Origin: Nitrincola iocasae
GTDB taxonomy: Bacteria; Pseudomonadota; Gammaproteobacteria; Pseudomonadales; Balneatricaceae
Assembly: GCF_008727795.1 (NCBI RefSeq)
Contig: NZ_CP044222.1
Coordinates: 248,001-312,000, forward strand
Length of the DNA stretch: 64,000 nucleotides
Reading direction: 5' to 3'
The notes under the pieces were generated by a model. It ran no database searches and was not told the origin of the DNA. It saw nothing but the letters and a program-made list of their open reading frames with translations. Shown here piece by piece: positions 43,637 to 51,773 of the stretch. Both the position numbers and the translations under genes were made by a program. Within the stretch, counting starts at the first letter, position 1. Each line of letters begins with the position of its first letter.

Positions 43637-44497
43637 TTAAGAGGCGTACTTAGCCTCGTATTCCACTGGACTGATATAGCCCAGATAAGAATGCCGTCTG
43701 CGCCTGTTATAGAAGACTTCAATGTATTCAAACAGGCTTTTCTTTGCTTCATCTCTCGACCGATAGTCCTCGTCGTAGACCAGTTCCGTTTTCAGCGTTC
43801 CGAAGAAGCTCTCTGCCACAGCGTTATCGAGACATTCCCCTTTCCGGCTCATGCTGCAAAGTAGTTTGTTTTCCTTTAGTAGCCGCTGGTAGCTGCCCGA
43901 GGCATAGGTGCTTCCCTGGTCCGAATGGACGATAACTGAGTCTACCTTACCTCGACGCCAGACAGCCATCGTCAGGGCATCCTGGACAAGCTGAGCGTTA
44001 TTCTTGTCTCCCATTGCCCACCCCAGCACCTGGCGTGAATACAACTCAATCACCACGGCCAAATACAGCCAGCCTTGACGCGTAGGAATGAACGTCGTGT
44101 CCGTCACCCAGGCTTTATCGGGTAAATCGACATCGAACTCACGCTTGAGCCTGTCTGGCGCTGGCTGCATAGTATTCTTTGAGTCGGTAGTGATTACAAA
44201 TCGGCGTGCCATTTTCGACTGGATGTTATTCTCTCGCATCAGTCTGGCTACACGCTTTTCACTCACCGCTTCACCCGATTCCAAAAGGTCTCGGTGAATA
44301 CGGGGTGAACCGTAGATCCCACGGCTGGCCTTGTGGAACAGTGATATCTTCGTCACCAACTTCCGGTTCTGCTTGGCACGGTCGCTCTCTGGCCGGTTGC
44401 GCCAGTCATAGTAACCACTGGGTGATACCTCCAGGGCCTGACAGAGGCGAATAACGCTGTGATCTTTGCTGTGCTCACCAATGAATGCGTACTTCAC
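43637..44497 (-). CDS. IS3-family transposase OrfB (integrase catalytic subunit)
   Basis: The 286-residue product is the DDE integrase part. It has an HTH_21-like N-terminus (MKYAFIGEHSKDHSVIRLCQ, ESGEAVSEKRVARLMREN) and a rve core with the catalytic aspartates in WVTDTTFIP and VHSDQGSTYAS, and glutamate in NAVAESFFGTLKTE. It ends with the typical RRRRHSYLGYISPVEYE. Its start overlaps the orfA stop by 4 nt, whereas many IS3 elements use a -1 frameshift to fuse the two. It appears intact. Confidence 0.93.
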   Translation of the reverse strand: MKYAFIGEHSKDHSVIRLCQALEVSPSGYYDWRNRPESDRAKQNRKLVTKISLFHKASRGIYGSPRIHRDLLESGEAVSEKRVARLMRENNIQSKMARRFVITTDSKNTMQPAPDRLKREFDVDLPDKAWVTDTTFIPTRQGWLYLAVVIELYSRQVLGWAMGDKNNAQLVQDALTMAVWRRGKVDSVIVHSDQGSTYASGSYQRLLKENKLLCSMSRKGECLDNAVAESFFGTLKTELVYDEDYRSRDEAKKSLFEYIEVFYNRRRRHSYLGYISPVEYEAKYAS

Positions 44498-44805
44498 TTG
44501 AATTCCTTCGCAAAGTACGCCGCGGCCTTTTTTATGATTTCCAGCTCCTCCTTCAGCCGCTCATTCTCCCGCCGCAGAGTGGTTAACTCACTCTGATTCT
44601 CTTTCTTGGGGCGGCCTCTGTTTCCTGAGAAAGCCTGTTCAGCCTGGCTTTGAAGCTGCTCCTTCCACTTGTAGAGCTGGTTTCGGCGAATCCCAAGCTC
44701 CATGGCAATCTCGGCAGCTGGCCTTCCAGACTCTTCCATCATCCGGATGGCCTCTTGCTTGAATTCCTTGGTATAGGTTTTATACGGCTTACGTTTCATA
44801 ATCAT
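44494..44805 (-). CDS. IS3-family transposase OrfA (HTH protein)
   Basis: This is the DNA-binding subunit that recognises the IS ends. It has a helix-turn-helix domain (KEFKQEAIRMMEESGRPAAE, IAMELGIRRNQLYKWKEQL) followed by a leucine-zipper-like coiled coil (LTTLRRENERLKEELEIIKK). I chose the ATG at 44805, 8 nt after AAGGAG, for a 103-residue product; a GTG at 44814 is the outermost start. Confidence 0.92.
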   Translation of the reverse strand: MIMKRKPYKTYTKEFKQEAIRMMEESGRPAAEIAMELGIRRNQLYKWKEQLQSQAEQAFSGNRGRPKKENQSELTTLRRENERLKEELEIIKKAAAYFAKEFK

Positions 44806-44877
44806 GTTGAACACTCCTTAGCCAGCATTGTCGCTGATTTAAAGTGTCCGTTAAACTAGGGGAGGTTCAGCTTTCTA

Positions 44878-44896
44878 GGCTTCAAGGGGTCAGCTT
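44878..44896 (+). repeat. Direct repeat, right copy flanking the IS3 element
   Basis: Second copy of GGCTTCAAGGGGTCAGCTT, just outside the right end of the insertion sequence. See the left copy at 43588. Confidence 0.8.
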
Positions 44897-44943
44897 TCTT
44901 GATCTTTGCAAGGCTAGTGAGGTAATGCAGGACTAATGAAAAG

Positions 44944-44975
44944 AAAAGGGGCAATATACCTGCCCCCTTATTACT
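44944..44975 (-). terminator. Terminator of the putA operon (minus strand)
   Basis: Read on the minus strand, AAGGGGGCA and TGCCCCTT pair around a short AT-rich loop and are followed by TTTCTTTTC. It begins a few bases after the stop of the downstream putA-fragment gene (44981). Confidence 0.8.
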
Positions 44976-44980
44976 TGTAC

Positions 44981-45679
44981 TTAAAGCTCGGTACTCCCCA
45001 GCTCCAGCAGTGTTGCATTACCACCCACAGCGGTGGTGTTGATGGTGCGCGTACGCTCCGTTACAAAGCGCAACAGGTGATCGGGCTGTAACAGGTGCGT
45101 GCAGGCTTGTGGATCGGTTTCACTCACCAGCTGTACCAGTAGACCCTTGCGCTGTGCCAGGTGTCGGTTGATGTCGCGCGCTTGCGCGGCTGTACACACT
45201 GGCGCTATCACGGCGATCCCTTCAAGTGCCAGTAAAGGTTCCAGTTCAGCTTCCGACAGGTAATGAATAACCCCCTTGGGTAAACCAAACGTGTGCACTT
45301 TTTCCACCAGGCTACGAGCCCAATCCGGCTGTTGCGGCCAATGCAATAGCACGCAGTTACCACAGGCCAGTGCGGTGATTAGTTGCCCGACCAGGGCAAC
45401 TTCTGTTGCTGTAGCATCGCCAGTGACCAGTACAACACCCCGTCCATTCAGGTAGAGTTCGTTAGACTCACCTGTTGGCCCTGGCATCACCTGAATGGGT
45501 TCAAGGGTGATGGTGCGATCAAGCAGTTGCTTCAGCAGTGCTTGAGTTTTGGTGTCGCGAAGTTCTGGCAGTTCGCTGGCAAGTTTCTTCAGGCGCTCAC
45601 TGCGTTGGGTGAACCCTAGATGGTTCCAGGCTTCCCAGGCGGCTTGCGCCTGAGTTACTTGAGAGGCTGTTGTGGTCAT
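44981..45679 (-). CDS. Separately encoded C-terminal (ALDH-superfamily) domain of PutA
   Basis: The 232-residue product resembles the non-catalytic aldehyde dehydrogenase-superfamily domain that ends the longer (type B/C) PutA proteins. It closes with the conserved C-terminal motif RTRTINTTAVGGNATLLEL. In those enzymes this domain helps close the substrate tunnel between the two active sites. Here it is its own gene: its ATG overlaps the putA TGA (TGATG), and AGGAG lies about 10 nt upstream, so it is a translated, coupled partner. The split falls at the domain boundary. I infer an in-trans subunit. No catalytic cysteine motif was seen. Confidence 0.75.
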   Translation of the reverse strand: MTTTASQVTQAQAAWEAWNHLGFTQRSERLKKLASELPELRDTKTQALLKQLLDRTITLEPIQVMPGPTGESNELYLNGRGVVLVTGDATATEVALVGQLITALACGNCVLLHWPQQPDWARSLVEKVHTFGLPKGVIHYLSEAELEPLLALEGIAVIAPVCTAAQARDINRHLAQRKGLLVQLVSETDPQACTHLLQPDHLLRFVTERTRTINTTAVGGNATLLELGSTEL

Positions 45680-48600
45680 CAGCGAGTCTCCTGAGCAGGT
45701 GTAAGTTGGGTGTAACGCATCAGGTAGTGTGGTCCGCCAGCTTTCGGGCCGGTGCCTGACAGGCCCTGGCCGCCGAATGGCTGCACACCCACCGCAGCAC
45801 CTATCTGGTTACGGTTGATGTAGCAGTTACCTACCCGAATACGCGATTCGATATGCGATGCGGTGCGCTCGTTGCGGCTGTGAATACCGAGTGTCAGACC
45901 GTAGCCGGTGGCATTGATATCATCAATCAACTTGTCCAGTTGGCTGGCTTTGTAGCGTAACAGGTGGACGATAGGTCCAAACTGCTCACGTCCGAGCTCA
46001 GCAATGGACTGAATTTCGAATGCCGTTGGCGCGACAAAGGTGCCGTGTTCGCAGTCTGCTGGCAGGGGTGACTGAGCAATGAAGTTGGTTGAGGCTTTCA
46101 TCTTGTCGATATGCGCCAGCAGTCCGGCCTGGGCTTCTTTATCAATGACTGGACCGACATCAGTACTGTGTAAGCGAGGATCACCTACAACTTGTTCTGC
46201 CATGGCGCCCTTGAGCAGTTCGATAATGCGTTCGGCAATATCTTCCTGCACGCACAGGATGCGCAGAGCTGAGCAGCGTTGACCGGCTGATGCAAAACCT
46301 GACAGTACCGCATCCTTGATAACCTGCTCGGGTAGTGCGGTAGAATCCACAATCATGGCATTCTGACCACCGGTTTCGGCAATAAACGGAACCGGGTCGG
46401 TATCGCGTTTGGCCAGTGCCCGGTTAATCAGTTGTGCGGTTTCAGTGGAACCGGTAAAGGCGACACCACTGATGCGAGGATCGCTGGTGAGCGGGGCACC
46501 CACACCGGCACCATCACCGGGTAGCAGACAGAAGGCATTACCCGGTACGCCAGCTTCGAAGATCAGTTCGGCGGCGCGGCTGGCAATCAGGCTGGTTTGT
46601 TCAGCTGGCTTGGCAATCACGCTGTTGCCTGCCGCAAGTGCGGCACTGATCTGTCCCAGGAAAATCGCCAGCGGGAAGTTCCAGGGGCTGATGCATACAA
46701 ATACTCCACGTCCCTGACGCTGCCAGAGGGTATTAGCACCTTCAAGTTGACTGAGGCTGATGGGGTGGCTGCAATGCTGCTCGGCTTGGTTGGCGTAATA
46801 GCGACAAAAATCGACCGCTTCACGCACTTCATCGATAGCATCCTGAATGGTTTTTCCGGCTTCCATATGACAGATAGCACAGAGTTCGGCCAGGTTGTCT
46901 TCCAACAGGTCGGCCAGTTTGCGTAGCGCACCCGCACGCGTTCTGACAGGCGTAGCACTCCAGTTCGTATAACCTTCCTGAGCTACACTGATGGCTTTAT
47001 CCACCAGCTCAGCATTGGCAAACTTGGCTTCACCGACAGTGATGCGGTTGTCATGTGGTGCTTTTACCGCGTGGCCGGGTAGATCAGCAATTGCTTCGCC
47101 ATTGATAAACGGCTGTGCCAGCCATTGCTGAGTGGTAAAGCGTTTGACGTCCTCGCTGAACGGTAGCCATTGAGACTCAATTTCGATATTCGGGCTGTAG
47201 GAGTTGCTGCGGTCTTCAAAGATACCCACCGGTAATGGGATCTGTGGGTTGCTGAGGGTTTTGCGCTGACTCAGCGTAGTGTAAGGGTGTTGTACCAGGT
47301 CGCTGATTGGACAGCGGGCATCCACCAGGCGGTGAACGAACGAGCTGTTTGCGCCATTTTCCAGCAGACGGCGTACCAGGTAGGGCAGCAGGTCTTTATG
47401 GCTGCCGACAGGGGCATAAATACGTACGCTGACACCGGCCTGTTTGACAACCCGGTCATACAGCGCATCACCCATGCCGTGTAGGCGCTGAAATTCATAC
47501 TGATCGTGCTTGGCCAGCGTCATGATGTTGGCAACGGTGTGCGCATTATGGCTGGCAAACTGAGGCCAAATCAGCCCTTTGATCTGTTCGCTCAGCAGGA
47601 AGCGAGCACAGGCCAGGTAGGACACGTCGGTGCTTTCTTTGCGGGTCCAGACCGGGTAGCCATCCAGACCTTTCTGCTGGCATAGCTTGATCTCAGTGTC
47701 CCAGTAAGCGCCTTTGACCAGGCGTACTGGAATCAGGTCACCCTGTTCATTGGCCAGTGACGCCAGCCAGACCAGAACGGCGAGAGCGCGTTTGGAATAG
47801 GCCTGTACCACCAGACCAAAACCACCCCAACCCTGACAGGCCGGATCACGGTAAAGTTTGGCAAACAGGTGCAGCGACAGCTCTAAGCGGTCCATCTCTT
47901 CCGCGTCGATGGTGATAGCGACATTCAGTGAGCGGGCTTTTTTGATCAGCTGCAGTACGCTGTCAAACAGCTCGGTCATCACCCGCTCTTCCTGCCCGAC
48001 TTCATAGCGTGGGTGCAGTGCAGACAGTTTGATGGAGATGCTTGGGCGTGGGCCCTGTACTTTTTTGTCTACGAAATTACCTGTGTACTCGATGGCACTC
48101 ATGTAGTCATCAAAGTATTTTCTGGCATCTTTGCTGGTCAGTGCCGCTTCGCCAAGCATGTCGAAGGAATAGGTGTAGCCCTTCTGACGATATTCACTGC
48201 CACGCTTCATCGCTTCATTAATGGTGCGACCCAGTACAAACTGGTGTCCCATTATTTTCATCGCTTGCTGCATCGCCTTGCGGATCACCGGTTCACTCAC
48301 GCGGTTTACCAGCCGGTTAATGATGCCACTGGCAGAGCCATCTTCCTTTTCATCCAGAGTGACAACTTTACCGGTTAATAGCAGTCCCCAGGTGGAGGCA
48401 TTCACCAGCAGTGAGTCAGAGTTGCGCAGGTGTTTTTTCCAGTCGGCAACGCTCAGTTTGTCGCGGATCAGTGCATCGGCTGTGTCGGCATCGGGTACAC
48501 GCATCAGCGCTTCAGCCAGGCACATCAGCAGAATGCCTTCTTTGGTATCCAGACTGTATTCCAGCAACAAAGCATCAATCATGTGGATTGAGTCGCCATC

Positions 48601-48798
48601 AGCGCGAACCTGTTCAATCAGGTGGGTGGCTTTGTCTTCAGAATCTTTAATTTCATGCTCATCAGGCTTGGCCAGTGGCATCAGCTCACGCAGCCAGGTG
48701 TCTTCATCGATGGAATAGAGTGGAGAAATGGCTTTCCAGAGCTCAGTTGTGGGCTGCTTGATCCAGGCTGGATCCATTACATCTTGCGGTTTGAACAT
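45679..48798 (-). CDS. putA: Bifunctional proline dehydrogenase / P5C dehydrogenase PutA (truncated form)
   Basis: PutA oxidises proline to glutamate with FAD and NAD. I chose the ATG at 48798 (MFKPQDVMDPAWIKQ, GAGGA upstream), giving 1039 residues; the longer frame to 49059 would overlap the proC start region. The PRODH domain has RLVKGAYWDTEIK and VRRLLENGANSSFVHRL. The P5CDH domain has FTGSTETAQLI, the glutamate in FIAETGGQNAMIVD and the catalytic cysteine in SAGQRCSALRI. There is no N-terminal ribbon-helix-helix domain, so it should not autoregulate as in E. coli. The C-terminal domain is encoded by the next gene. Confidence 0.95.
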   Translation of the reverse strand: MFKPQDVMDPAWIKQPTTELWKAISPLYSIDEDTWLRELMPLAKPDEHEIKDSEDKATHLIEQVRADGDSIHMIDALLLEYSLDTKEGILLMCLAEALMRVPDADTADALIRDKLSVADWKKHLRNSDSLLVNASTWGLLLTGKVVTLDEKEDGSASGIINRLVNRVSEPVIRKAMQQAMKIMGHQFVLGRTINEAMKRGSEYRQKGYTYSFDMLGEAALTSKDARKYFDDYMSAIEYTGNFVDKKVQGPRPSISIKLSALHPRYEVGQEERVMTELFDSVLQLIKKARSLNVAITIDAEEMDRLELSLHLFAKLYRDPACQGWGGFGLVVQAYSKRALAVLVWLASLANEQGDLIPVRLVKGAYWDTEIKLCQQKGLDGYPVWTRKESTDVSYLACARFLLSEQIKGLIWPQFASHNAHTVANIMTLAKHDQYEFQRLHGMGDALYDRVVKQAGVSVRIYAPVGSHKDLLPYLVRRLLENGANSSFVHRLVDARCPISDLVQHPYTTLSQRKTLSNPQIPLPVGIFEDRSNSYSPNIEIESQWLPFSEDVKRFTTQQWLAQPFINGEAIADLPGHAVKAPHDNRITVGEAKFANAELVDKAISVAQEGYTNWSATPVRTRAGALRKLADLLEDNLAELCAICHMEAGKTIQDAIDEVREAVDFCRYYANQAEQHCSHPISLSQLEGANTLWQRQGRGVFVCISPWNFPLAIFLGQISAALAAGNSVIAKPAEQTSLIASRAAELIFEAGVPGNAFCLLPGDGAGVGAPLTSDPRISGVAFTGSTETAQLINRALAKRDTDPVPFIAETGGQNAMIVDSTALPEQVIKDAVLSGFASAGQRCSALRILCVQEDIAERIIELLKGAMAEQVVGDPRLHSTDVGPVIDKEAQAGLLAHIDKMKASTNFIAQSPLPADCEHGTFVAPTAFEIQSIAELGREQFGPIVHLLRYKASQLDKLIDDINATGYGLTLGIHSRNERTASHIESRIRVGNCYINRNQIGAAVGVQPFGGQGLSGTGPKAGGPHYLMRYTQLTPAQETR

Positions 48799-48994
48799 AG
48801 TGCAGTCCTCAGTTTTGACTTCACGCAGAATTTTTATCATGACACCACTGTAAGTATAGAGTGCTGTCAGGTCTTGCAGGATTCTCCGGATGTTTTTTTG
48901 AATGCTCCTGTTATGGGGTAATGCCAGTGTGAATGATGGTGTTGTGTGCTTACTGGCATTACACTCTGGAAAACTGACTGCAGAGGAGGCTGTT

Positions 48995-49825
48995 ATGCCA
49001 ATGTCGACAAAAAAAATCACCTTTATCGGTGCCGGTAATATGGCAGGTGCAATTTTCAAAGGCCTGCTGGCTAATGGCTATCCATCTGATGCCATTACAG
49101 CGACCGCGCCCGATGCTGATCACCTGCAGGCACTGAAACAAAGTCTTAACATCCACGTGACTACCGATAACCTGGCGGCTGTTGCCGATGCCGAGGTAAT
49201 CGTGCTGGCAGTGAAGCCTCAGGTGATGCAGGGGGTTTGTCGTGAAATCGCATCTTCGGTGTGTCGTACCCGCCCGTTGATTATTTCCGTAGCCGCCGGT
49301 TTACAAGCCGAAACACTCAATGCCTGGTTGGGTGGCGAACATGCCATTATCCGCTGTATGCCGAATACGCCATCCCTGGTGGGTGCAGGAGCCAGTGGCT
49401 TGTATGCACTTCCGAGTGTGCAGCCAGAACAGCGCGATTTTGCTAATCAGTTGCTTAGCGGTGTGGGGCTGGCAGAGTGGGTCGATCAAGAGTCATTGCT
49501 GGATGTGGTCACCGCGATTTCCGGCAGTGGACCGGCGTATTTCTTTATGATCTTTGAGGCGATGGAAAAAGCCGCTGTTGAAATGGGTATGCCAGCTGAT
49601 GCCGCGCGTCGGTTAATCCTGCAGACAGGATTAGGCGCCGTGCGTATGGCTCAAGAAACCGGTGAAGAGCCTGCACAGCTCAAGCGCAATGTGATGTCAC
49701 CCAAAGGCACCACCGAACGTGCTATCCATACCTTTGAAGCAGAAGGTATGGATGCAATGTTTCTAAAGGCAATGCAAGCCTGTGCTGATAGGGCTGATGA
49801 GCTGGCGCGGGAACTGGCGAACTGA
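48995..49825 (+). CDS. proC: Pyrroline-5-carboxylate reductase
   Basis: ProC reduces P5C to proline with NAD(P)H, the last step of proline synthesis. The likely start is ATG 48995, 5 nt after AGGAGG; it gives 276 residues. The Rossmann motif FIGAGNMAGAI lies near residue 8, AVKPQVM near 71, and the C-terminal signature SGSGPAYFFMIFEAMEKAAVEMGM near residues 170-193. The gene is divergent from putA across a 196-nt gap, so synthesis and breakdown of proline face each other. Confidence 0.95.
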   Translation: MPMSTKKITFIGAGNMAGAIFKGLLANGYPSDAITATAPDADHLQALKQSLNIHVTTDNLAAVADAEVIVLAVKPQVMQGVCREIASSVCRTRPLIISVAAGLQAETLNAWLGGEHAIIRCMPNTPSLVGAGASGLYALPSVQPEQRDFANQLLSGVGLAEWVDQESLLDVVTAISGSGPAYFFMIFEAMEKAAVEMGMPADAARRLILQTGLGAVRMAQETGEEPAQLKRNVMSPKGTTERAIHTFEAEGMDAMFLKAMQACADRADELARELAN

Positions 49826-49830
49826 TGTGT

Positions 49831-50760
49831 CTAGTTGCCGGATGTCTTTTCCAAAATATGCTGTGCTGTCATTAAATCCAGATGTGCGCCGCCGCCATTT
49901 TTGTACAGGGTGATATCGTCAGGGCTTAAGCGACCGGGGGCATCGCGCACCAGATCATAGAGGTCGGCCAGAACATCGGTTTCAGTGATGGCGCCGGATT
50001 CAATCGGCTTGATCAGCTCGCCGATCTCTCCCAGGGTGGTTTTACGCGAATCGACAAATACGCGGCTGACCTGCATGGCTTTATCATCCGCTTCGCGCAT
50101 GTCGGGGCGGAAGGCGCCGATCAGATCCAGATGGGTGCCGGGCTTAAGCCAGTCGCCCTGAATGATCGGCTCCACACTGACGGTGGCGGAGCTGATAATG
50201 TCGGCTTGCATCACGGCTTCCTGCAGTGATTCAACGGCTGTGCCACCCACCTGGGCTGCCAGCTTTTCGGCATTACTGAAGGTGCGGTTCCACACCAGAA
50301 TGCGTTTGATCGATGGAAAGAGTTGCGGGTAGGCTTGCGCCAGCGTCGAGGCGATGTTACCTGCGCCGACCAGTAGCAGGGTTTCACTGTCTTTTCGTGC
50401 CAGTAAAGAGGCGCCCAGCAAGGAGTCGGCAACGGTTTTCCAACGAGTGATAGTGGCTCCGTCGATCAGGGCTTTAACCTGACCGTCCTGATCATCAAAG
50501 AGTACAAATACACCTTGAACAGTCGGTAGGGGTGTAGGGCGAGATGGATTATCGGGAAAAACAGAAACGGTTTTCAAGCCTACACCAAAGCCGGGAATCC
50601 AGGCGACACGGTTGAGCATGCCTCCTTTATCCATTTTCAGGTGCAGGTCGGCAATGGTTGCTTGTGGTGTCAGGTGCGATTGCTTCAGTGCGGCCACCAG
50701 GCCTTCCCAGGTAAGTGCACTATCGGCATCGGCCGCTGAAATATAGATAGGCGTAGACAT
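49831..50760 (-). CDS. Ornithine cyclodeaminase / mu-crystallin family oxidoreductase
   Basis: The 309-residue product matches the OCD/mu-crystallin fold. It has LHLKMDKGGMLNRVAWIPGFGVGLKTVSVFP near 43-73, the NAD(P) motif LLLVGAGNIASTLA near 128-141 and the segment GTHLDLIGAFRPDMREAD near 217-234. Family members include ornithine cyclodeaminase and delta1-pyrroline-2-carboxylate / piperideine-2-carboxylate reductase. Next to proC and putA, a role in proline or hydroxyproline metabolism is plausible, but I cannot assign the substrate. It converges on proC with only 5 nt between them. Confidence 0.82.
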   Translation of the reverse strand: MSTPIYISAADADSALTWEGLVAALKQSHLTPQATIADLHLKMDKGGMLNRVAWIPGFGVGLKTVSVFPDNPSRPTPLPTVQGVFVLFDDQDGQVKALIDGATITRWKTVADSLLGASLLARKDSETLLLVGAGNIASTLAQAYPQLFPSIKRILVWNRTFSNAEKLAAQVGGTAVESLQEAVMQADIISSATVSVEPIIQGDWLKPGTHLDLIGAFRPDMREADDKAMQVSRVFVDSRKTTLGEIGELIKPIESGAITETDVLADLYDLVRDAPGRLSPDDITLYKNGGGAHLDLMTAQHILEKTSGN

Positions 50761-50817
50761 TGTCAGTTCCTTGTTGTCTTTGAGCTGGATTTGATAGGTG
50801 GGTTTGATCTTAGCAGA

Positions 50818-51603
50818 TCAGGTCTGGGATGCAGAAGGGGGCGATTTGCGGTAACGGGCTGGGGAGATGTTCAGGTGCTGAGTAAAGGCGCGTGTTAGGG
50901 CGCTCTGATTGGTAAAGCCGAAGCGTCCGGCTATCTCGATCAAGGGGTCGTCTGTCAGGGTGAGCGCATCTTGCGCCCCTTTGAGGCGTTTGTTGAGAAT
51001 GTACTGTTGCGGGGTCATGCCGGTTTGCAGGCGAAAGCGATCAAAAAACTGGCTGCTGCTGAGGAACACCAGCCCAGCCAGTTCACTGACCCGAATTTTG
51101 CGCTCAAGATGCAGGGTAATGTAGTTATCGATAACATCCATATTGATCTTGCCAGGAAGGCGCACCCGATGATAACCCGCCAACTGTTGATCCAGATGGC
51201 GTTGCAGCGCGCAGACAATCGCGTTGCTGCAGGCACTTTGTAATAGCGAGTCATTCGGATTTTTTTGCATTTCACGGCTGAGGGCGGCAATCAGAACTTG
51301 CAGTTCGCTGCTGCAGTGGATAAAACGAGACTGGTTGAACAGGGCATCAATGCGTGGTTGTAGTAGCTGATCCGGGTTGATAGGGGCCAGATTAAGCACC
51401 ACGATGCTGTTGTCACCCATTCCGCGAAAGGCATGATCAGTTGAGCAGGGGAGCAGGCAACCTATACCCGAGCCTACCGGTTTGGTATGCCCAGCAATAT
51501 CGAACTCTGTTGCGCCTTCCAGGCCAAATACCAGCTGATGGTGGTTGTGGTCATGGTGCTCCGCACTCTCTGGAAGACTGATCACTTCAGCCTGTTTAAC
51601 CAA
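50818..51603 (-). CDS. AraC-family transcriptional regulator
   Basis: The 261-residue product has an N-terminal cupin-like sensor (HHDHNHHQLVFGLEGATEFDI, residues 16-36) and a C-terminal AraC HTH pair (about 155-255) with LERKIRVSELAGLVFLSSSQFFDRF and GRFGFTNQSALTRAFTQHLNISPARYR. It is followed 57 nt downstream, on the same strand, by the OCD-family gene, which is its most likely target. The start ATG/GTG region is 170 nt from hemE, divergently oriented. Confidence 0.88.
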   Translation of the reverse strand: MVKQAEVISLPESAEHHDHNHHQLVFGLEGATEFDIAGHTKPVGSGIGCLLPCSTDHAFRGMGDNSIVVLNLAPINPDQLLQPRIDALFNQSRFIHCSSELQVLIAALSREMQKNPNDSLLQSACSNAIVCALQRHLDQQLAGYHRVRLPGKINMDVIDNYITLHLERKIRVSELAGLVFLSSSQFFDRFRLQTGMTPQQYILNKRLKGAQDALTLTDDPLIEIAGRFGFTNQSALTRAFTQHLNISPARYRKSPPSASQT

Positions 51604-51773
51604 TTACGCTCGCTTATTGTCAAGGTGGTTATAGTTTAATCATTTTATGCTAGGACCATAATAGCATAGCTTCAAAAACTAGCCGATAGGCTTTCAATCC
51701 AGCCAGAAATTTTCTCTGAATCCAGTTACAATAGGCGCAACAAATTTTCAGTAGACTACAGGACCCTGTTGTT

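Larger units (their letters stand above)
43606..44869 (-). mobile_element. IS3-family insertion sequence
   Basis: The element spans 1264 bp. Its ends begin TGAGCTTCCCCC (left) and TGAACCTCCCCT (right, read inward), and the similarity continues for about 30 bp through AACGGAC. The triplet GCT occurs directly outside both ends (43603-43605 and 44870-44872), a 3-bp target duplication as is usual for IS3. It contains orfA and orfB in an ATGA overlap. Both read toward algZ, 127 bp beyond the left end. Confidence 0.9.

Noticed and set aside
45670..45690. Stop codon between putA and its C-terminal domain as a simple sequencing frameshift
   Set aside because: The break lies at the domain boundary, has an overlapping TGATG and an AGGAG at normal spacing, and both frames are otherwise clean. 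A true split fits better, although reads should be checked.
48799..49059. N-terminal extension of the putA frame by 87 residues
   Set aside because: It runs past the well-placed ATG at 48798 (GAGGA upstream) into the region shared with proC. The extra residues do not resemble PutA.
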